Shown here one piece after another: positions 46,601-56,480 of a stretch of DNA of 64,000 nt. Numbering within the stretch: the stretch's first letter is position 1; each line of letters begins with the position of its first letter. The notes below the pieces were generated by a model. The model ran no database searches and was not told the DNA's origin. It saw only the letters and a list, made by a program, of their open reading frames with translations. The DNA is taken from contig NW_025422533.1 of assembly GCF_904849725.1 (NCBI RefSeq), positions 1 to 64,000 on the forward strand. Reading direction: 5' to 3'. A program made the translations under genes and the position numbers. Source of the DNA: Hordeum vulgare subsp. vulgare (taxonomy: Eukaryota > Streptophyta > Magnoliopsida > Poales > Poaceae).

Positions 46601-47777
46601 CCTTGCTTTCAGATAGTTGGCCTTGCGCATCCACCAAGGCTGTGATTCTATTGCGCACCCGTCGAGCTTTTGACTGTGCATGGAAAAACTCGGTATTTCG
46701 ATCGCCCGCACGCAACCAGTTCACCCTGGATCTTTGGCGTGCCATGATCTCCTCCCTCAACAGTAGCTCATTCAGCTGCTTTGCCAACTCCTTCTCCCGC
46801 TGTGAGGATCTGCGGTATAAGGATTTGCTCTTTTCCTGCTCAAAGTCTTTCCTCACCTTCTTTAGTTTTCTTCTCACATCACCAAACTTCTTTCCTTTCT
46901 AGTCGGTTAGATGGCTTTGCATATGTTGTAATCTAGTTTGGAGACCCATAAGGGAGAGAGGTCCCTCCCCATGCTCCCAGCCACTCTCCACCGCGGATGT
47001 GTACGATTCTTCCCGATGCCAAGCATCTTCATAGATAAAACGGCGCATCCCCCTTCTCTCATCAGCATGCCCATGTTTTATTTTGGCCGACACTATACAA
47101 TGATCAGATCTAGGTGAAGGTATATGGCGCACTCTTGTTGCTTCATACATAGACAGAAACGCTGGGTTGGCCAGATACCTGTCCAATCTAACTTTCACAT
47201 TTGCTGCTCCCTCTCTCCGATTGTCCCACGTGAACGGGGTCCCATTAAACCCAAGATCATGGAGATCACAATCATCTATTGCCTCGCGAAAACCTTCCAT
47301 TTGACACTCAGTTCTGTCATGTGTACCAAAGCACTCGGAATTGTTGACTATCTCATTAAAATCTCCACCACATAGCCACGACAAGGAACTTTTTGTGTTT
47401 AACTGCTTGAGAAGATCCCAACTCTGGGCTCTCTCGCTACGGCGAGCTTTGGCATAGAAACCAGTAAACCGCCATGTATTACGGTCCGAGCCCACATTCT
47501 GCACTTCTACGTCAATATGTTGATCAGAGTAGTTATTGAGTTTCACGTCCACCTCTTGTGACCAAAATAAGGCCAAACCGCCACTTAAGCCGACATTGCT
47601 TACGGGCACACATCCAGCAAAACCCAATCGCGTTGTTAAGTCTACAACTTTCGAGCCCTCGATTTTTGTTTCAGCAACAAACACCAAGGCGGGCACTTCC
47701 ACTCTCACCAGATGGTGGAGTTCACGAACTGTCTCCGGGTTCCCAAGCCCGCGACAGTTCCAAACGAAGCAATTCAT
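43668..47777 (-). pseudogene. LINE 2 ORF2, endonuclease-RT-RNase H, two nonsense codons
   Basis: Start ATG 47777. The APE endonuclease has WNCRGLGN, AETK, GGDFNE, GFNGTPFTWDN, RLDRYLAN and SDHC. The reverse transcriptase has YRPISLCNVIYKL, AFVPGRLITDNI, DMMKAYDRVEWDYL, RQGDPISPYLF and catalytic FADD. A zf-RVT follows (CALCGNDDETLFHTFVTC), then RNase H with INSDAAID, the conserved Glu in SEALGCRDA and Asp in LSDCKTV. An in-frame TAG at 46899-46901 falls between endonuclease and RT. A TGA at 43806-43808 cuts the end of RNase H, but codons downstream still read REANVVAHVLVKRG and reach a natural TAA at 43668-43670. Without those stops it would be 1,369 residues, a normal plant L1 ORF2 length. 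Confidence 0.93.
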
Positions 47778-48994
47778 TGGTCCTGGCGGGGCTGATCATC
47801 CTCCAATATCGTTGTGTCAATTTCCCCCTCTGCTTTCTTCTTCTTTGTGTCCCTGCTATCTGTACGTGACTCGTTCGATAGCTCTTCTTCGTTTGCTCGT
47901 TTTTTGTTCAGCGTCTCCTGATCAACTAGCATGAGCTGAGTCTGTTTCCTCCCCACCACATCTCCCTGATGGACGTCCATATTCACCCTTCTGTAGACTT
48001 GGTTCTTTCCATTAGTATGGTTTCGCCCCCTCTGAAAAGGAGCACCTCTCCCTGATCCACCACCTCTAGCATTAAACTGATATACCGCTGCTTGCACTCG
48101 GCCATTAGTAGCCTTGTTTGGAGAGGTCACTTCTTCTCCTTTCTCCACTTCTTCTTCTTCTTCCCCCTTTTCTTCCCCCCGACCAGCTGTCGGGTTCCTT
48201 CCACCCCTCATGGGCATATTGCCCCAACTCTTCTTACGAGTAAGCACTCTCAAGTTTTCTCCATATGTGAGTCAGCCATTAGCATCTCTCCCTGCCGGAG
48301 TAGGGCAGTAAAGATCTGCATGCCCAAGACAACCACACGAGAAGCAGAAATATGGCAAAGCTTCATATTGGATATCATAAAATACCACTTCTTTCGTTTT
48401 TGCCGATTCCAACCGAACCCATCTCATTAGGGGTTCATTCACATTGATCCAAACCCTTGCTCTCAGCGCTTCCCCAAAAGCAAAACCCTTCGCATCAACA
48501 TCCACCCTAATCACCTTCCCAACTAGTTTTGCAATTCTCTCCGGCCATGGAGGACATCTCAGGTTAAAGGGTAGATTGATTACCCTAGCCCAAATTTGCA
48601 TCATCTCAAACTTCAGATCAGAAGGCCGTGCCCTAGCATCAAAGATTTCCAGTACCACTGCATGTTTTCCAACCATCCATGACCCCCCTTCAAGAATCCT
48701 ATCTCTCTCCCTCTTGCCTTCGAAGCTTGCAAGGAACAGGCTATCCCCTGCAGGGCTAAATGATAGACCTCGCACATTGCCCCATGCCGGACGAAGCGCC
48801 TCCTCAATGGTGTTTACATGAAGAACCCTCCTATTCAACACCTTCCCGACCACACCCAAGATCGGTCCCCCTTGCATCTCCTCCTCATCATCAACCACAA
48901 GTTTTACACTTTCCCTATCCGTCAGATTCATCTTCTCCATCATCTTCTCCATCCCCTCCTTCTCTTTCGCAGCATTCGTTGACGAGCTAGCCAT
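47774..48994 (-). pseudogene. LINE 2 ORF1, gag-like protein with one nonsense codon
   Basis: Start ATG 48994 (MASSSTNAAKEKEG); a GTG just before it is in frame but is not needed. Order: acidic N terminus (ESVKLVVDDEEEMQGG), DUF4283-like RNA-binding domain (residues about 40-190; LSFSPAGDSLFLASFEGKRE, WARVINLPFNLR), zinc knuckle CFSCGCLGHADLYC (CX2CX4HX4C), then a basic, Glu-rich C-terminal region (RKKSWGNMPMRGGRNP). One in-frame TGA at 48272-48274 separates the knuckle from the tail. The frame is otherwise open for 406 residues. The stop overlaps the ORF2 start as ATGA (47774-47777). It would bind element RNA and form the retrotransposition particle with ORF2. Confidence 0.9.
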
Positions 48995-49157
48995 CACGGC
49001 CGATCCCTCCCGCGGAACACAAGGCCAGGCGGAGAAGGACGCGGTCTAGATCTTCAAATCGCTCCTCGGAGGAGAAAATCGCCCGAGCGCCGCCGTTCCA
49101 CTCGAAACCCTAGAAAAACGTTTCGGGGATTTCGCTCCGCTTAGCAACTAGTCTATG

Positions 49158-49464
49158 TGGGTTGATGTTTTTCATGGAGACAGGACACACCAGTCATTTA
49201 GCAAGGCCACTAAATTGGCTGTCGTTTAGGCATGTGAGGCATTGGGATCTGTTCAGTAACAAAGATGAGCTCTTCTGCAGCTGTATGATTCAAATTCGTG
49301 CGAGCTCAAATTTCACATAGTGATGTTTTGTCTACAGTATTGTTAAATGCTTTAGTTGTCCCATTAAGTTGTGAATGACAATCAGAAGGATAATAGTGGC
49401 ATATACGGGCAAATCATCAAGGAGATCAAGTTGAGAGCTCTCAATGTAATTGTATTTTTCATTT
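49158..49464. other. Background flank of LINE 2, paralogous to 2610-2830
   Basis: It shares GCATGTGAGGCATTGGGATCT and CGTGCGAGCTCAA with the region at 2709-2778. No gene recognised. Confidence 0.6.
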
Positions 49465-49625
49465 TGAAAGTAGGTTCACTAACTTTGAGGCCGACTTGTT
49501 AGCCAAGCATTCAAATTCTTTAAATCGGGGCGTATGTACGGTTGGGCCAACCCCACAATCCGATTTGTATCCCACTTTTTGAGAAGTTTGAGTAATAAAG
49601 CATGGTGTTTCTCAATATCTTTTTA
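49465..49625 (+). pseudogene. LINE RNase H 3' fragment
   Basis: Codons read FESRFTNFEADLLAKHSNSL, then GRG-like and GPTPQSDLYP words, ending near 49580. This resembles the C terminus of grass LINE RNase H domains (the ...EAHRLAKHS type). It is followed by AATAAAGCATGGTG and a T-rich tail. Only this 3' end of the element remains. Confidence 0.5.
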
Positions 49626-49644
49626 AACCCACCTTTACCCTTTA

Positions 49645-49805
49645 GGCCGCGCTTGGCATCGGGGTATTTAAATACAAGGGTATTAAATTTACAGATGTAA
49701 GTTACTGAGCTGTGAAGGATTCCGCTTGGAAATTAAACGGTCAACGGAGGTCCCTATTTTCTATGCAAGTGTATTTGATGGGAAAACGTCAATCCAAACA
49801 TGGCC
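49645..49805. mobile_element. Tourist-like MITE, first of a tandem pair
   Basis: The ends GGCCGCGCTTGG and (inverted) GGCCATGTTTGG are flanked by TTA at 49642-49644 and 49806-49808. The interior includes GGGTATTAAATTTACAGATG. Confidence 0.7.
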
Positions 49806-49808
49806 TTA

Positions 49809-49960
49809 GGTCGGGCTTAGAAGGGCTGCAATCAAATACATACGTATTAATTTTACAGGTGTATCTTACCGGCCGCTAGAAGATTTTTAGACCGAAACAA
49901 AAACGATGGGGAAAGTATTTTTCTTATAGAGGTATTTGAGGAGAAACGGTAATCCAGACC
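49809..49960. mobile_element. Tourist-like MITE, second of a tandem pair
   Basis: It begins GGTCGGGCTTAGAAGG right after the TTA at 49806-49808 and ends AATCCAGACC before TTA at 49961-49963. Its interior (CGTATTAATTTTACAGGTGT) is related to the first element, with which it shares the middle TTA. Confidence 0.6.
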
Positions 49961-50027
49961 TTACCCTGCTAGACAACGAAAATGCTCCATGTCGCTTGTT
50001 GTTCACCCATCAGTCCGTTATTAGCTA

Positions 50028-50099
50028 CTCCGCCCATTCCAAAAAAATTGTCGTTGTTTTAGTTTAAATTTGAACTAAAGAATTATGAAATAGAGGAAG
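50028..50099. mobile_element. Stowaway MITE (72 bp)
   Basis: The left end CTCCGCCCATTCCAAAAAAA and the right end AAATAGAGGAAG are partly inverted and flanked by TA at 50026-50027 and 50100-50101. Confidence 0.7.
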
Positions 50100-50101
50100 T
50101 A

Positions 50102-52500
50102 CTTTTTTTGATATTTCATACATGTCAATGAATAAAAACATCTAATACTTATTAGTTTTCATATTGTCAAAAACAAAGGACCATATCCGAAAGTGTGTCT
50201 GGATTTATAGAAGATAACCCATAACTTTTGTACAATAAGGAATGCGTCGAAGCTACAAACATGTCTAGGTATAAGTAATTGTAGAAAAAATATACGGAAT
50301 ATCGTTTTTCTCAAAACTTTGCCTGATTTGGCAATCAGGTGAACATGATCCATTGTTGGCTTTAGTTTAGGCAGACTTCTTAAACTATTGGATACTAGAT
50401 AAAAAATAGTAAATTGGACTATTATATTATGTTTGTAAATTATGCACTTGGCAGTGAGAAAGTAGTACTTACACATACTTTTATTTTTGTAATGTACCCA
50501 CTTGGCGGTGAGAAAGTAGTATTCAGACTTAGTTTTCAATGCGCACATGATTTCTCGAAAATTCTGATGGTGTACCAGATGAACGTTTTGTGTGCTAACA
50601 TACATGCAAACTAATTTTCGTGGACCTTTATAGTTTCGAACAATGTGTCCATTGACTTCAGTTGTATATGTGGTACAATGATGATATTGCTGCCAACCAG
50701 AGTACAAGGCTAGATGTAGTAGATATTTGTTTGTTACATATTAGCTCACTCTCCTCTTGATTATGTTAGATGAGTCAATTCTCTTTTTTAAAAGCACTTA
50801 TGGACGACTCAACAATTCTAGGATTCTCTAAAGGCTAATTATCAGTTGGTCTCAAGATTGTTATCTAGCTGAGTGGCTGCCTTGTTTAATGTCCAATTGG
50901 TTAAAACTAGTAGTTTCAATAATCCGATCTTAATTGAGACCACACAGATGCAATTTTTTTTTCCATATTGGAGCCCTTCTAATGGTTGAAATGAGCTTAC
51001 AGTAGGAATGAAGATTGGTATCTAACCCAATAGAAGTTTATTTTCTGAACATACCCTATGGAGTTTGGCGCTGCTAGGTATCGCTTCTAGCAAGCACTAA
51101 CTTGGTATCACCTACACACATCTGTCGCTCATCTTTGTGTTTGTCCAACCCACTTTTGACGCTCGCCCATGATTCTTCAAACTATGACGTTGGAACTATA
51201 ATTATCTTTTCAGGAAATTTCCAAACATTTTTCTTTACATATCCTAACATATTGTTACTTTTTTTGCAATCATTTAAGAATATATTTAAAAACAGTTGGA
51301 TTGAAGAAATGTTCACGAACTTGCTAAAATGTTCACAAACTAAAAAAGTTCATTCATTTGAATATTTTCCTGATTTTTTTTTAAATTGCAACTTTAAAAT
51401 TTCCATGAATTCAAGAAGTATCTGTGACTTTGAAAAATGTTCATGGATTCAGAAAATGTTCATGAACTCTAAAAATCCTCAAGAATTTTAAAATATAATT
51501 TTGGATTTAGAAAATGTTTATGAATTTAATATATGTTTCATGAATTAAAATTATCCTCACATGACTACAAGAAGAATAAGGTATGATTTAGGACATGAGT
51601 GAGTGTAAATGATTATTGGGGAGGGGGACCAGAAATATCCTCAGGCGGTTGTGGTGGGAGTCATACTCAAAGAGAAATGGCAGGGCCCACTGCAGATCTG
51701 AACGAGGTGGTGTACGTCGCATCTTTTGCAATGCTAGCTCCAGCAGCCCCCCGCGCATCCTTAACCTACGCCCCTACACCCATGCCGTTTTCAGACCCCA
51801 CACTGCCGCCAACCCCCGAGAATACATTCATGGTGTCGCCGCCACCAAGGACAACTTCACCAAAGACGAGGGTTTTGATTTGTTTGGGTGGGATTAGGCA
51901 GGGGGCGAGTGTAGTAGAATCCATTCATCCTCACTCGTCCACTCCACGCGAAGGAGAAACCACTCTGGTGAGGCCGGGGAAACTGTGCCGCGGGCAGCGC
52001 ATGGAAGGGGGATCCAATTTACATAGACAGTGAATGCGGGGAATCGATACTGTATTGCGAGTTTCCCTCTTCACTTGTTCCTGTTTGTCTTCTGCACTTA
52101 TAATTGGTCGTCCTCATTTCCGTGTTATCTTGTTTATGTGCCATGCAATTATTCATATTTATAATTTGGGTGAAATTCTATGAAATCGTCATAGTCAAGT
52201 TATTTGTAAGAAATCAAATGACACCAAGCAAAAGAGTAACTCTGAGGCCCAAGCACTGTAGGGTATATGTCCTTTTCCTTGAAAACACACAAAAATAGTT
52301 CCATTTTTTCATTAAAGGGTGATTTCAAGAGGGCACAAAGTATACAAAAAAATAAAAGCCCACTCAAGGCACAAAAAATAAGATATCCAAAAAAGAGTGA
52401 AATGAACAAATTAATAGAACTAAAACATAAGCAGAACCAGAAAACTGAAATTAAAGTCAAGACGATGTTTATTGTCACTCCATTCACAACAATTTTGCAA
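50102..52500. other. AT-rich intergenic sequence
   Basis: No supported gene. At about 50438-50475 and 50490-50527 a 53-base unit is duplicated (CACTTGGC[AG]GTGAGAAAGTAGTA). 51240-51560 repeats AAAATGTTCATGAA-type words. 51599-52033 is GC-richer with two overlapping frames and no known domain. This region lies downstream of the microRNA cluster (minus strand), so its right part may be the 3' end of that primary transcript. Confidence 0.5.
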
Positions 52501-52526
52501 ATCATAAGGGACAGGAAGGAGCACTT

Positions 52527-52642
52527 ACGAACAATATGTATGGGAGGCATCGGGAAAATTAAGAAACAAATGTTGGACCCTAGTTATAGTGGGACACTGG
52601 TTTGGATCTTCCTTCATGTTCCCATGCCCAATGCTCCTAGAT
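52527..52642 (-). ncRNA. MIR2118: miR2118-family precursor, copy 1 (3'-most)
   Basis: On the minus strand the 5' arm carries the star-type strand GGCATGGGAACATGAAGGAA (within 52608-52629). The 3' arm carries the mature-type 22-mer at 52535-52556, with core CCCGATGCCTCCCATA. A loop of about 51 bases separates them. Arm order, the 22-nt length and the family core GATGCCTCCCAT match MIR2118 precursors of grasses. Two asymmetric mismatches sit mid-duplex, as is usual for this family. The last bases (ACATA for the usual YCCTA) are unusual. Function by family: cleavage of PHAS or NLR transcripts that starts 21-nt phasiRNA production through RDR6 and DCL4. Confidence 0.87.
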
Positions 52643-52749
52643 GCTCATTTTATTCCTCTTCCTGACTTGCCTTCACATCCCCATCATCTAAACCAAAGTG
52701 TGCACTTTTGTTTTGATAATTACGCAAGAAAATAGGAAAGGGAAGGAAT

Positions 52750-52868
52750 ACCTAAGAACAATAGGCATGGGAGGCATCAGGAAAATGCAAAATAATTTCG
52801 GCCCCTAAATTTAGAGGCCAAGAAGTATTGGCTTTCCTCCATGTTCCCATGCCCACTGCTCTGAGATA
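52750..52868 (-). ncRNA. MIR2118: miR2118-family precursor, copy 2
   Basis: This is the best match to the family. The minus-strand 5' arm has GGCATGGGAACATGGAGGAA (within 52832-52853). The 3' arm has the mature-type 22-mer at 52762-52783, beginning TTCCTGATGCCTCCCATG. The loop is 48 bases. The stem extends outward on both sides (GTTCTTAGG below the mature strand). It lies 227 bases from copy 1 and 240 from copy 3, all in the same orientation, so one primary transcript probably carries all three. Confidence 0.92.
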
Positions 52869-52987
52869 CTCATGGCTTCCTTTTCCCTAGTCTCTCTCAA
52901 GGCCTCATGATCTACAACTTTACATACGTTAATTTATCAAGCTTTCAGCATGACCTCACTTCCATGACGTAAAAGGAAGGGTAAGGA

Positions 52988-53112
52988 GAACCTAAGAACA
53001 ATAGGAATGGGAGGAATGGGGAAACACTAAGAGAAATAGCCACCCCTGGTTATAGAGGTGCACACGGATAGCTCGGGGTTTCCTCCATGTTCCCATTCTC
53101 ACCGCTCTTAAA
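52988..53112 (-). ncRNA. MIR2118: miR2118-family precursor, copy 3 (promoter-proximal)
   Basis: The minus-strand 5' arm has GAATGGGAACATGGAGGAAA (within 53079-53100). The 3' arm has the mature-type 22-mer at 53002-53023, with TTCCCCATTCCTCCCATTCC. The CCTCCCAT core is kept, but GATG is replaced by CATT. The star arm has GAATGGG for GCATGGG, which keeps pairing, so the change is compensated. Loop about 55 bases. The altered 5' seed implies other targets. Confidence 0.85.
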
Positions 53113-53190
53113 CTATTTCTTACTCTTTCTACCTCACCTTGAAGGTAGTATGATTCTAAAAATCTGGAGAAAAAAGGTTGAACTTCTGAG

Positions 53191-53198
53191 ATATATAT
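53191..53198 (-). promoter_or_regulatory. Candidate TATA box for the miR2118 transcript
   Basis: Minus-strand CCAATATATATCTCAG lies about 90 bases upstream of the first star strand. A start 25-35 bases downstream (about 53160) would leave a short leader. The call rests on sequence and position only. AT-rich DNA gives such words by chance. Confidence 0.3.
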
Positions 53199-53518
53199 TG
53201 GCATCTTAGGAAGTACTCTAGAGTGTAAATTGTGTGGAATTTTCTGAGCGGAATGCTGAAATCAATGAAACAAACAAATATCTTCATGGTGCGTCATAGT
53301 GTACCAGTGAATGACAGTGGGCCATGGAGTACCTATTGCTAATATGGGCACGTGGATGGAGGATACTGTGGATCTTTTTCTCATGCAGAGCTAAAATAAA
53401 TGGTTTGTCCCTGACCATGAACTTGCAATTACATAGAGTGAAAGGTAATAAACCATATAGTCCTTTCGTATATTTTATAAGAGCAAGGCGAATGAAGAGA
53501 GAATAGTCCATGTGATGA

Positions 53519-53700
53519 AGAGACCATTATGGCCGCAAAGGAAAGAGACCATTATGGCATGCCTTGAACTAACATATAAATATCAAAATAATCCAAGAAA
53601 AGAGACCATTATAATCCAAGAAAATAAATATCAAAATAAGAGACCATTAAGACCGTAAAGGAAAGAGACCATTATGGCATGCCTTGAATTAACATATCAT
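53519..53700. repeat. 120-bp tandem repeat upstream of the miR2118 cluster
   Basis: 53521-53580 recurs at 53641-53700 with five differences (AGACCATTATGG, AAGGAAAGAGACCATTATGG, CATGCCTTGAA). The AGAGACCATTA word occurs five times in all. Confidence 0.9.
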
Positions 53701-54946
53701 TGTATCAAATGTTTGTTGATGAATTGCATGAGTTCTCTTTTCATGTGACAACTTCCCAGATGTGTTGATTGGATGAGAAGCTCCTCATGCAACCGCCTAG
53801 CGCCGACGAGTCGCCCCTCCCGTCCGTGCGGCCCACCGACGGAATTGCTGGCAACACCAGCGAGGAGAACAAGAAATTGGCACATGTGAAGCTAGGGTTA
53901 GGGGCTTGTTAGTCTTAGAGTGTCGAGGGGCCTATTGGGCTCTGTAGTATCAGTTTTCCCCTCGGAAATAATTGAATCTTATTGCCGCGGCACGGATTGG
54001 GGCCTTTAGATGAGCGATTCGAGTGTTCAAGGGGGGAGGGGACTGAGATCGTAGAATAATTAGTGGCTTAAATAAAAGGAAGATTGCTGTTAGCGTTGGT
54101 TGAGCGAGTGCTACTGATGTTGGAAACAATGTCCAAGTTCTTGTGAATGGTTTGGTGCCCATTTTAATTAAATGGTGATTAGCCTTTTATGGCAATGTCC
54201 TATTTCCTGCAAGTTTTTGGTGGTATTCGGCCTTCGGAGCAATACCGGATTTGAACCTGCACCAGAAGTTTGGCATAATACTTCCTTCATGCTTATTATC
54301 AGATCAACCTGTGATAGTAGAGATTGTTGATCAACCTGTGAGACAGACAAAATAATGAAGGAAAATGTTTTTCTTCACACTAATCTGCATGTCGGTTTGT
54401 AGTCAGGTCATATGTACCATGTGGTTGCGTACCGTTGCATTTGGAAGGCCATGACATTTCGAATATATCATGCATGCTTTGCCTATTTTTGGTATCATGG
54501 AAGTCAGGTAAGACATCTCCATTTTTTCCGGTAGTTAACAAACTTTTCGTAAGACACTTTATGGTTAGCTCAAGGATCAGGTTTCTTTAGATACTTTAGA
54601 ATATATCTACCACCGTGAGTTTTGTCTTTCATTTGCTGATGTTTAAGGCTTTAAGCTACATTTTCTGTTTTAAGTTTTGCCATGACGAGAACTTAACATG
54701 ATGGTCATATTTATTTCTCTCTGAACACATTTATGATCAACAACAATGTAGGATTGCACTCAATGTGCCCCCGAAGACCAGTCAGTTTTTTGATCCAAAT
54801 GCTTGGAAGATCATGCACTTCTACTAACTAATATGGCTACGAATCTAGGTATGAATGGACTGTCATTTTACCTTTTTTGAAGTGTTTTTTTGGCTCGATG
54901 TTCTATGCTGTATTATCATGCTGTAGACCAAGAGTAGTATGATTTA
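53701..54946. other. Intergenic, no recognised gene
   Basis: The 62-codon frame at 53697-53885 (minus) starts with a hydrophobic stretch (MCQFLVLLAGVASNSVGG) but has no further support. The rest shows no domain, terminal repeat or RNA signature. Confidence 0.4.
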
Positions 54947-55103
54947 CTCCCTCTGTTCCAAAATATAAGTAAGGTCTATTATTTGATTTCAGAATCTGTT
55001 CCCAAATGTAAGGCATATTAATTTTTCAGAAGTCAACCTTCTCTATGTTGGACCAAGTTTATAGGAAAATATTAATACACTTTAATTTTGGAAGAGAGGG
55101 GGC
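54947..55103. mobile_element. Stowaway MITE (157 bp), decayed right end
   Basis: The left end CTCCCTCTGTTCCAAAATAT and the right end ATTTTGGAAGAGAGGGGGC are inverted with a few changes. They are flanked by TA at 54945-54946 and 55104-55105. Confidence 0.75.
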
Positions 55104-55261
55104 TACTGTTACAATTTTACCAAGAAGTTATAAGTTTACCCACAAGTTATAATAATCATTGCTAATAGAAACATATACATACCTATATTTGTACTGAATG
55201 TCAAGTCATGGAATTGCATGTATCTGATATGAACAGAGGTGAAACTGAAATCTCACATATA

Positions 55262-56480
55262 ATTTTTTTCTTCAGAAAAGAGGATGGCGCCCGCTTTAAA
55301 TTAATGAAGCGCTTACAACCAATGCAACAGTTCAACGCAACACAGAAAAGAAAGGAAAAATAATTCCGGCAAGATACATGGATGCCCAGGAGCAGCAACA
55401 AAGCTCAAAAAATAATACATCAAGACATTGGAGCCCTCAAACATGATCTGAGAACCGATGTTGCGAAAGAAGCAAAATTCAAGAAGGAGAACAGTTGGCA
55501 GGGGAAGCTATGCCATTGTCGCTGCCTGTGCGTCCGACACAACAGTGCCATCTTGTTCCATCACCGAAAGGAGCCCCCAGCTCCTCGCCCTGGCTCGAAG
55601 GGCGCCGCACCGTTGGACGATGGAGTGCTCATCACCCTAGAGCACATGTGAAAGTTGGCGCCAAGACAACAAAGGAAGGCCTTCGAGCACAGCCATCACG
55701 CCGAGCCTAGTTCCTCAAGAGTGCGCTACTGTTGAAGCATGGATCATCACATGACGAGAAGAAGCTGTCATACACAAAAACCGTGCAACAACCAGCAAAA
55801 TGAGACCTTGTTCACAGGACGGAGCCTCCAAGGTGGAAATGATGCCACAACACCGCCACTGCCCGGTCTAGAACATGCCAAACCAAGGGTTTTCACCCAC
55901 AACCCATGGTGGATGGAGGTCACCCACGATGATACCTCCAAGGAGGGAAACTAGACACAGGAGCGTCGCTATCATCGGCACCGACATCGTCGAGAAAAAC
56001 TTTCGCTTGGGATACGACCCCCACCAACGAGGTCCATCAGCCATGGCCGGCTAAGGCAAGATGTAGACGACGCCCAAAGCTGGCGAGGTGACCGTGAGGA
56101 ACATACCCGCCCGACAGACACTCTCGAAATGGACCACGTCGCCGCCCAAGAGGCTGAAATGATACACGAGCACCAACACAGCAACACCCGCCAAAATGGC
56201 GTCGTCGTGTCCACCGTACGGAGGCGCCGCCCCGGCGACCAAAAAGATCCACCCTCATCCACCACCCACCTGGTGGTGGACCGCAAGCACATAGCCGACC
56301 ACCACTGCTGCCGCGTTAGTGTAAATGTTCCACCCACTGCACCTGAATGCTTGCTCATTGCACCCGCACGGAGACGAACCCTAGATCTGGAAGACCGGGT
56401 GCCCAGAAGAAGCAACCATGATGATCACCCACGAGGAAAGGGGCGATGCCCAAGGATGCCACCAGTCGGTCCTAGATCCC
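55262..56480 (-). mobile_element. GC-rich retroelement-like segment
   Basis: A T-run (55263-55269) followed by CTTCAGAAAAGAGGATGG on the plus strand looks like the 3' tail of a minus-strand non-LTR element. The body is GC-rich to about 56480, where minus-strand CAGATCTAGGGTTCGTCTCC resembles a 5' leader. Overlapping frames on both strands (55972-56415, 56129-56485) show no domain, and no TSD was found. Confidence 0.4.

Larger units (their letters stand above)
43637..49142 (-). mobile_element. Full-length L1-type LINE (second LINE) with 15-bp TSD
   Basis: AGCAACTGGTCTATG (43622-43636) and AGCAACTAGTCTATG (49143-49157) flank a 5.5 kb minus-strand element. It has a 5' leader (about 150 bases), ORF1, ORF2 and a short 3' UTR with AATAAATAAA (43667-43676), ending in an 11-base A-tail (T-run 43637-43647). 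No frameshift was found. There are only three internal stops. One mismatch in the TSD suggests moderate age. A diverged empty-site paralogue lies at about 2582-2800. Confidence 0.95.

Noticed and set aside
53697..53885. Small secreted-protein-like frame on the minus strand
   Set aside because: A hydrophobic start alone in a 62-codon frame is not evidence. The rest lacks cysteine pattern or homology that I can name.
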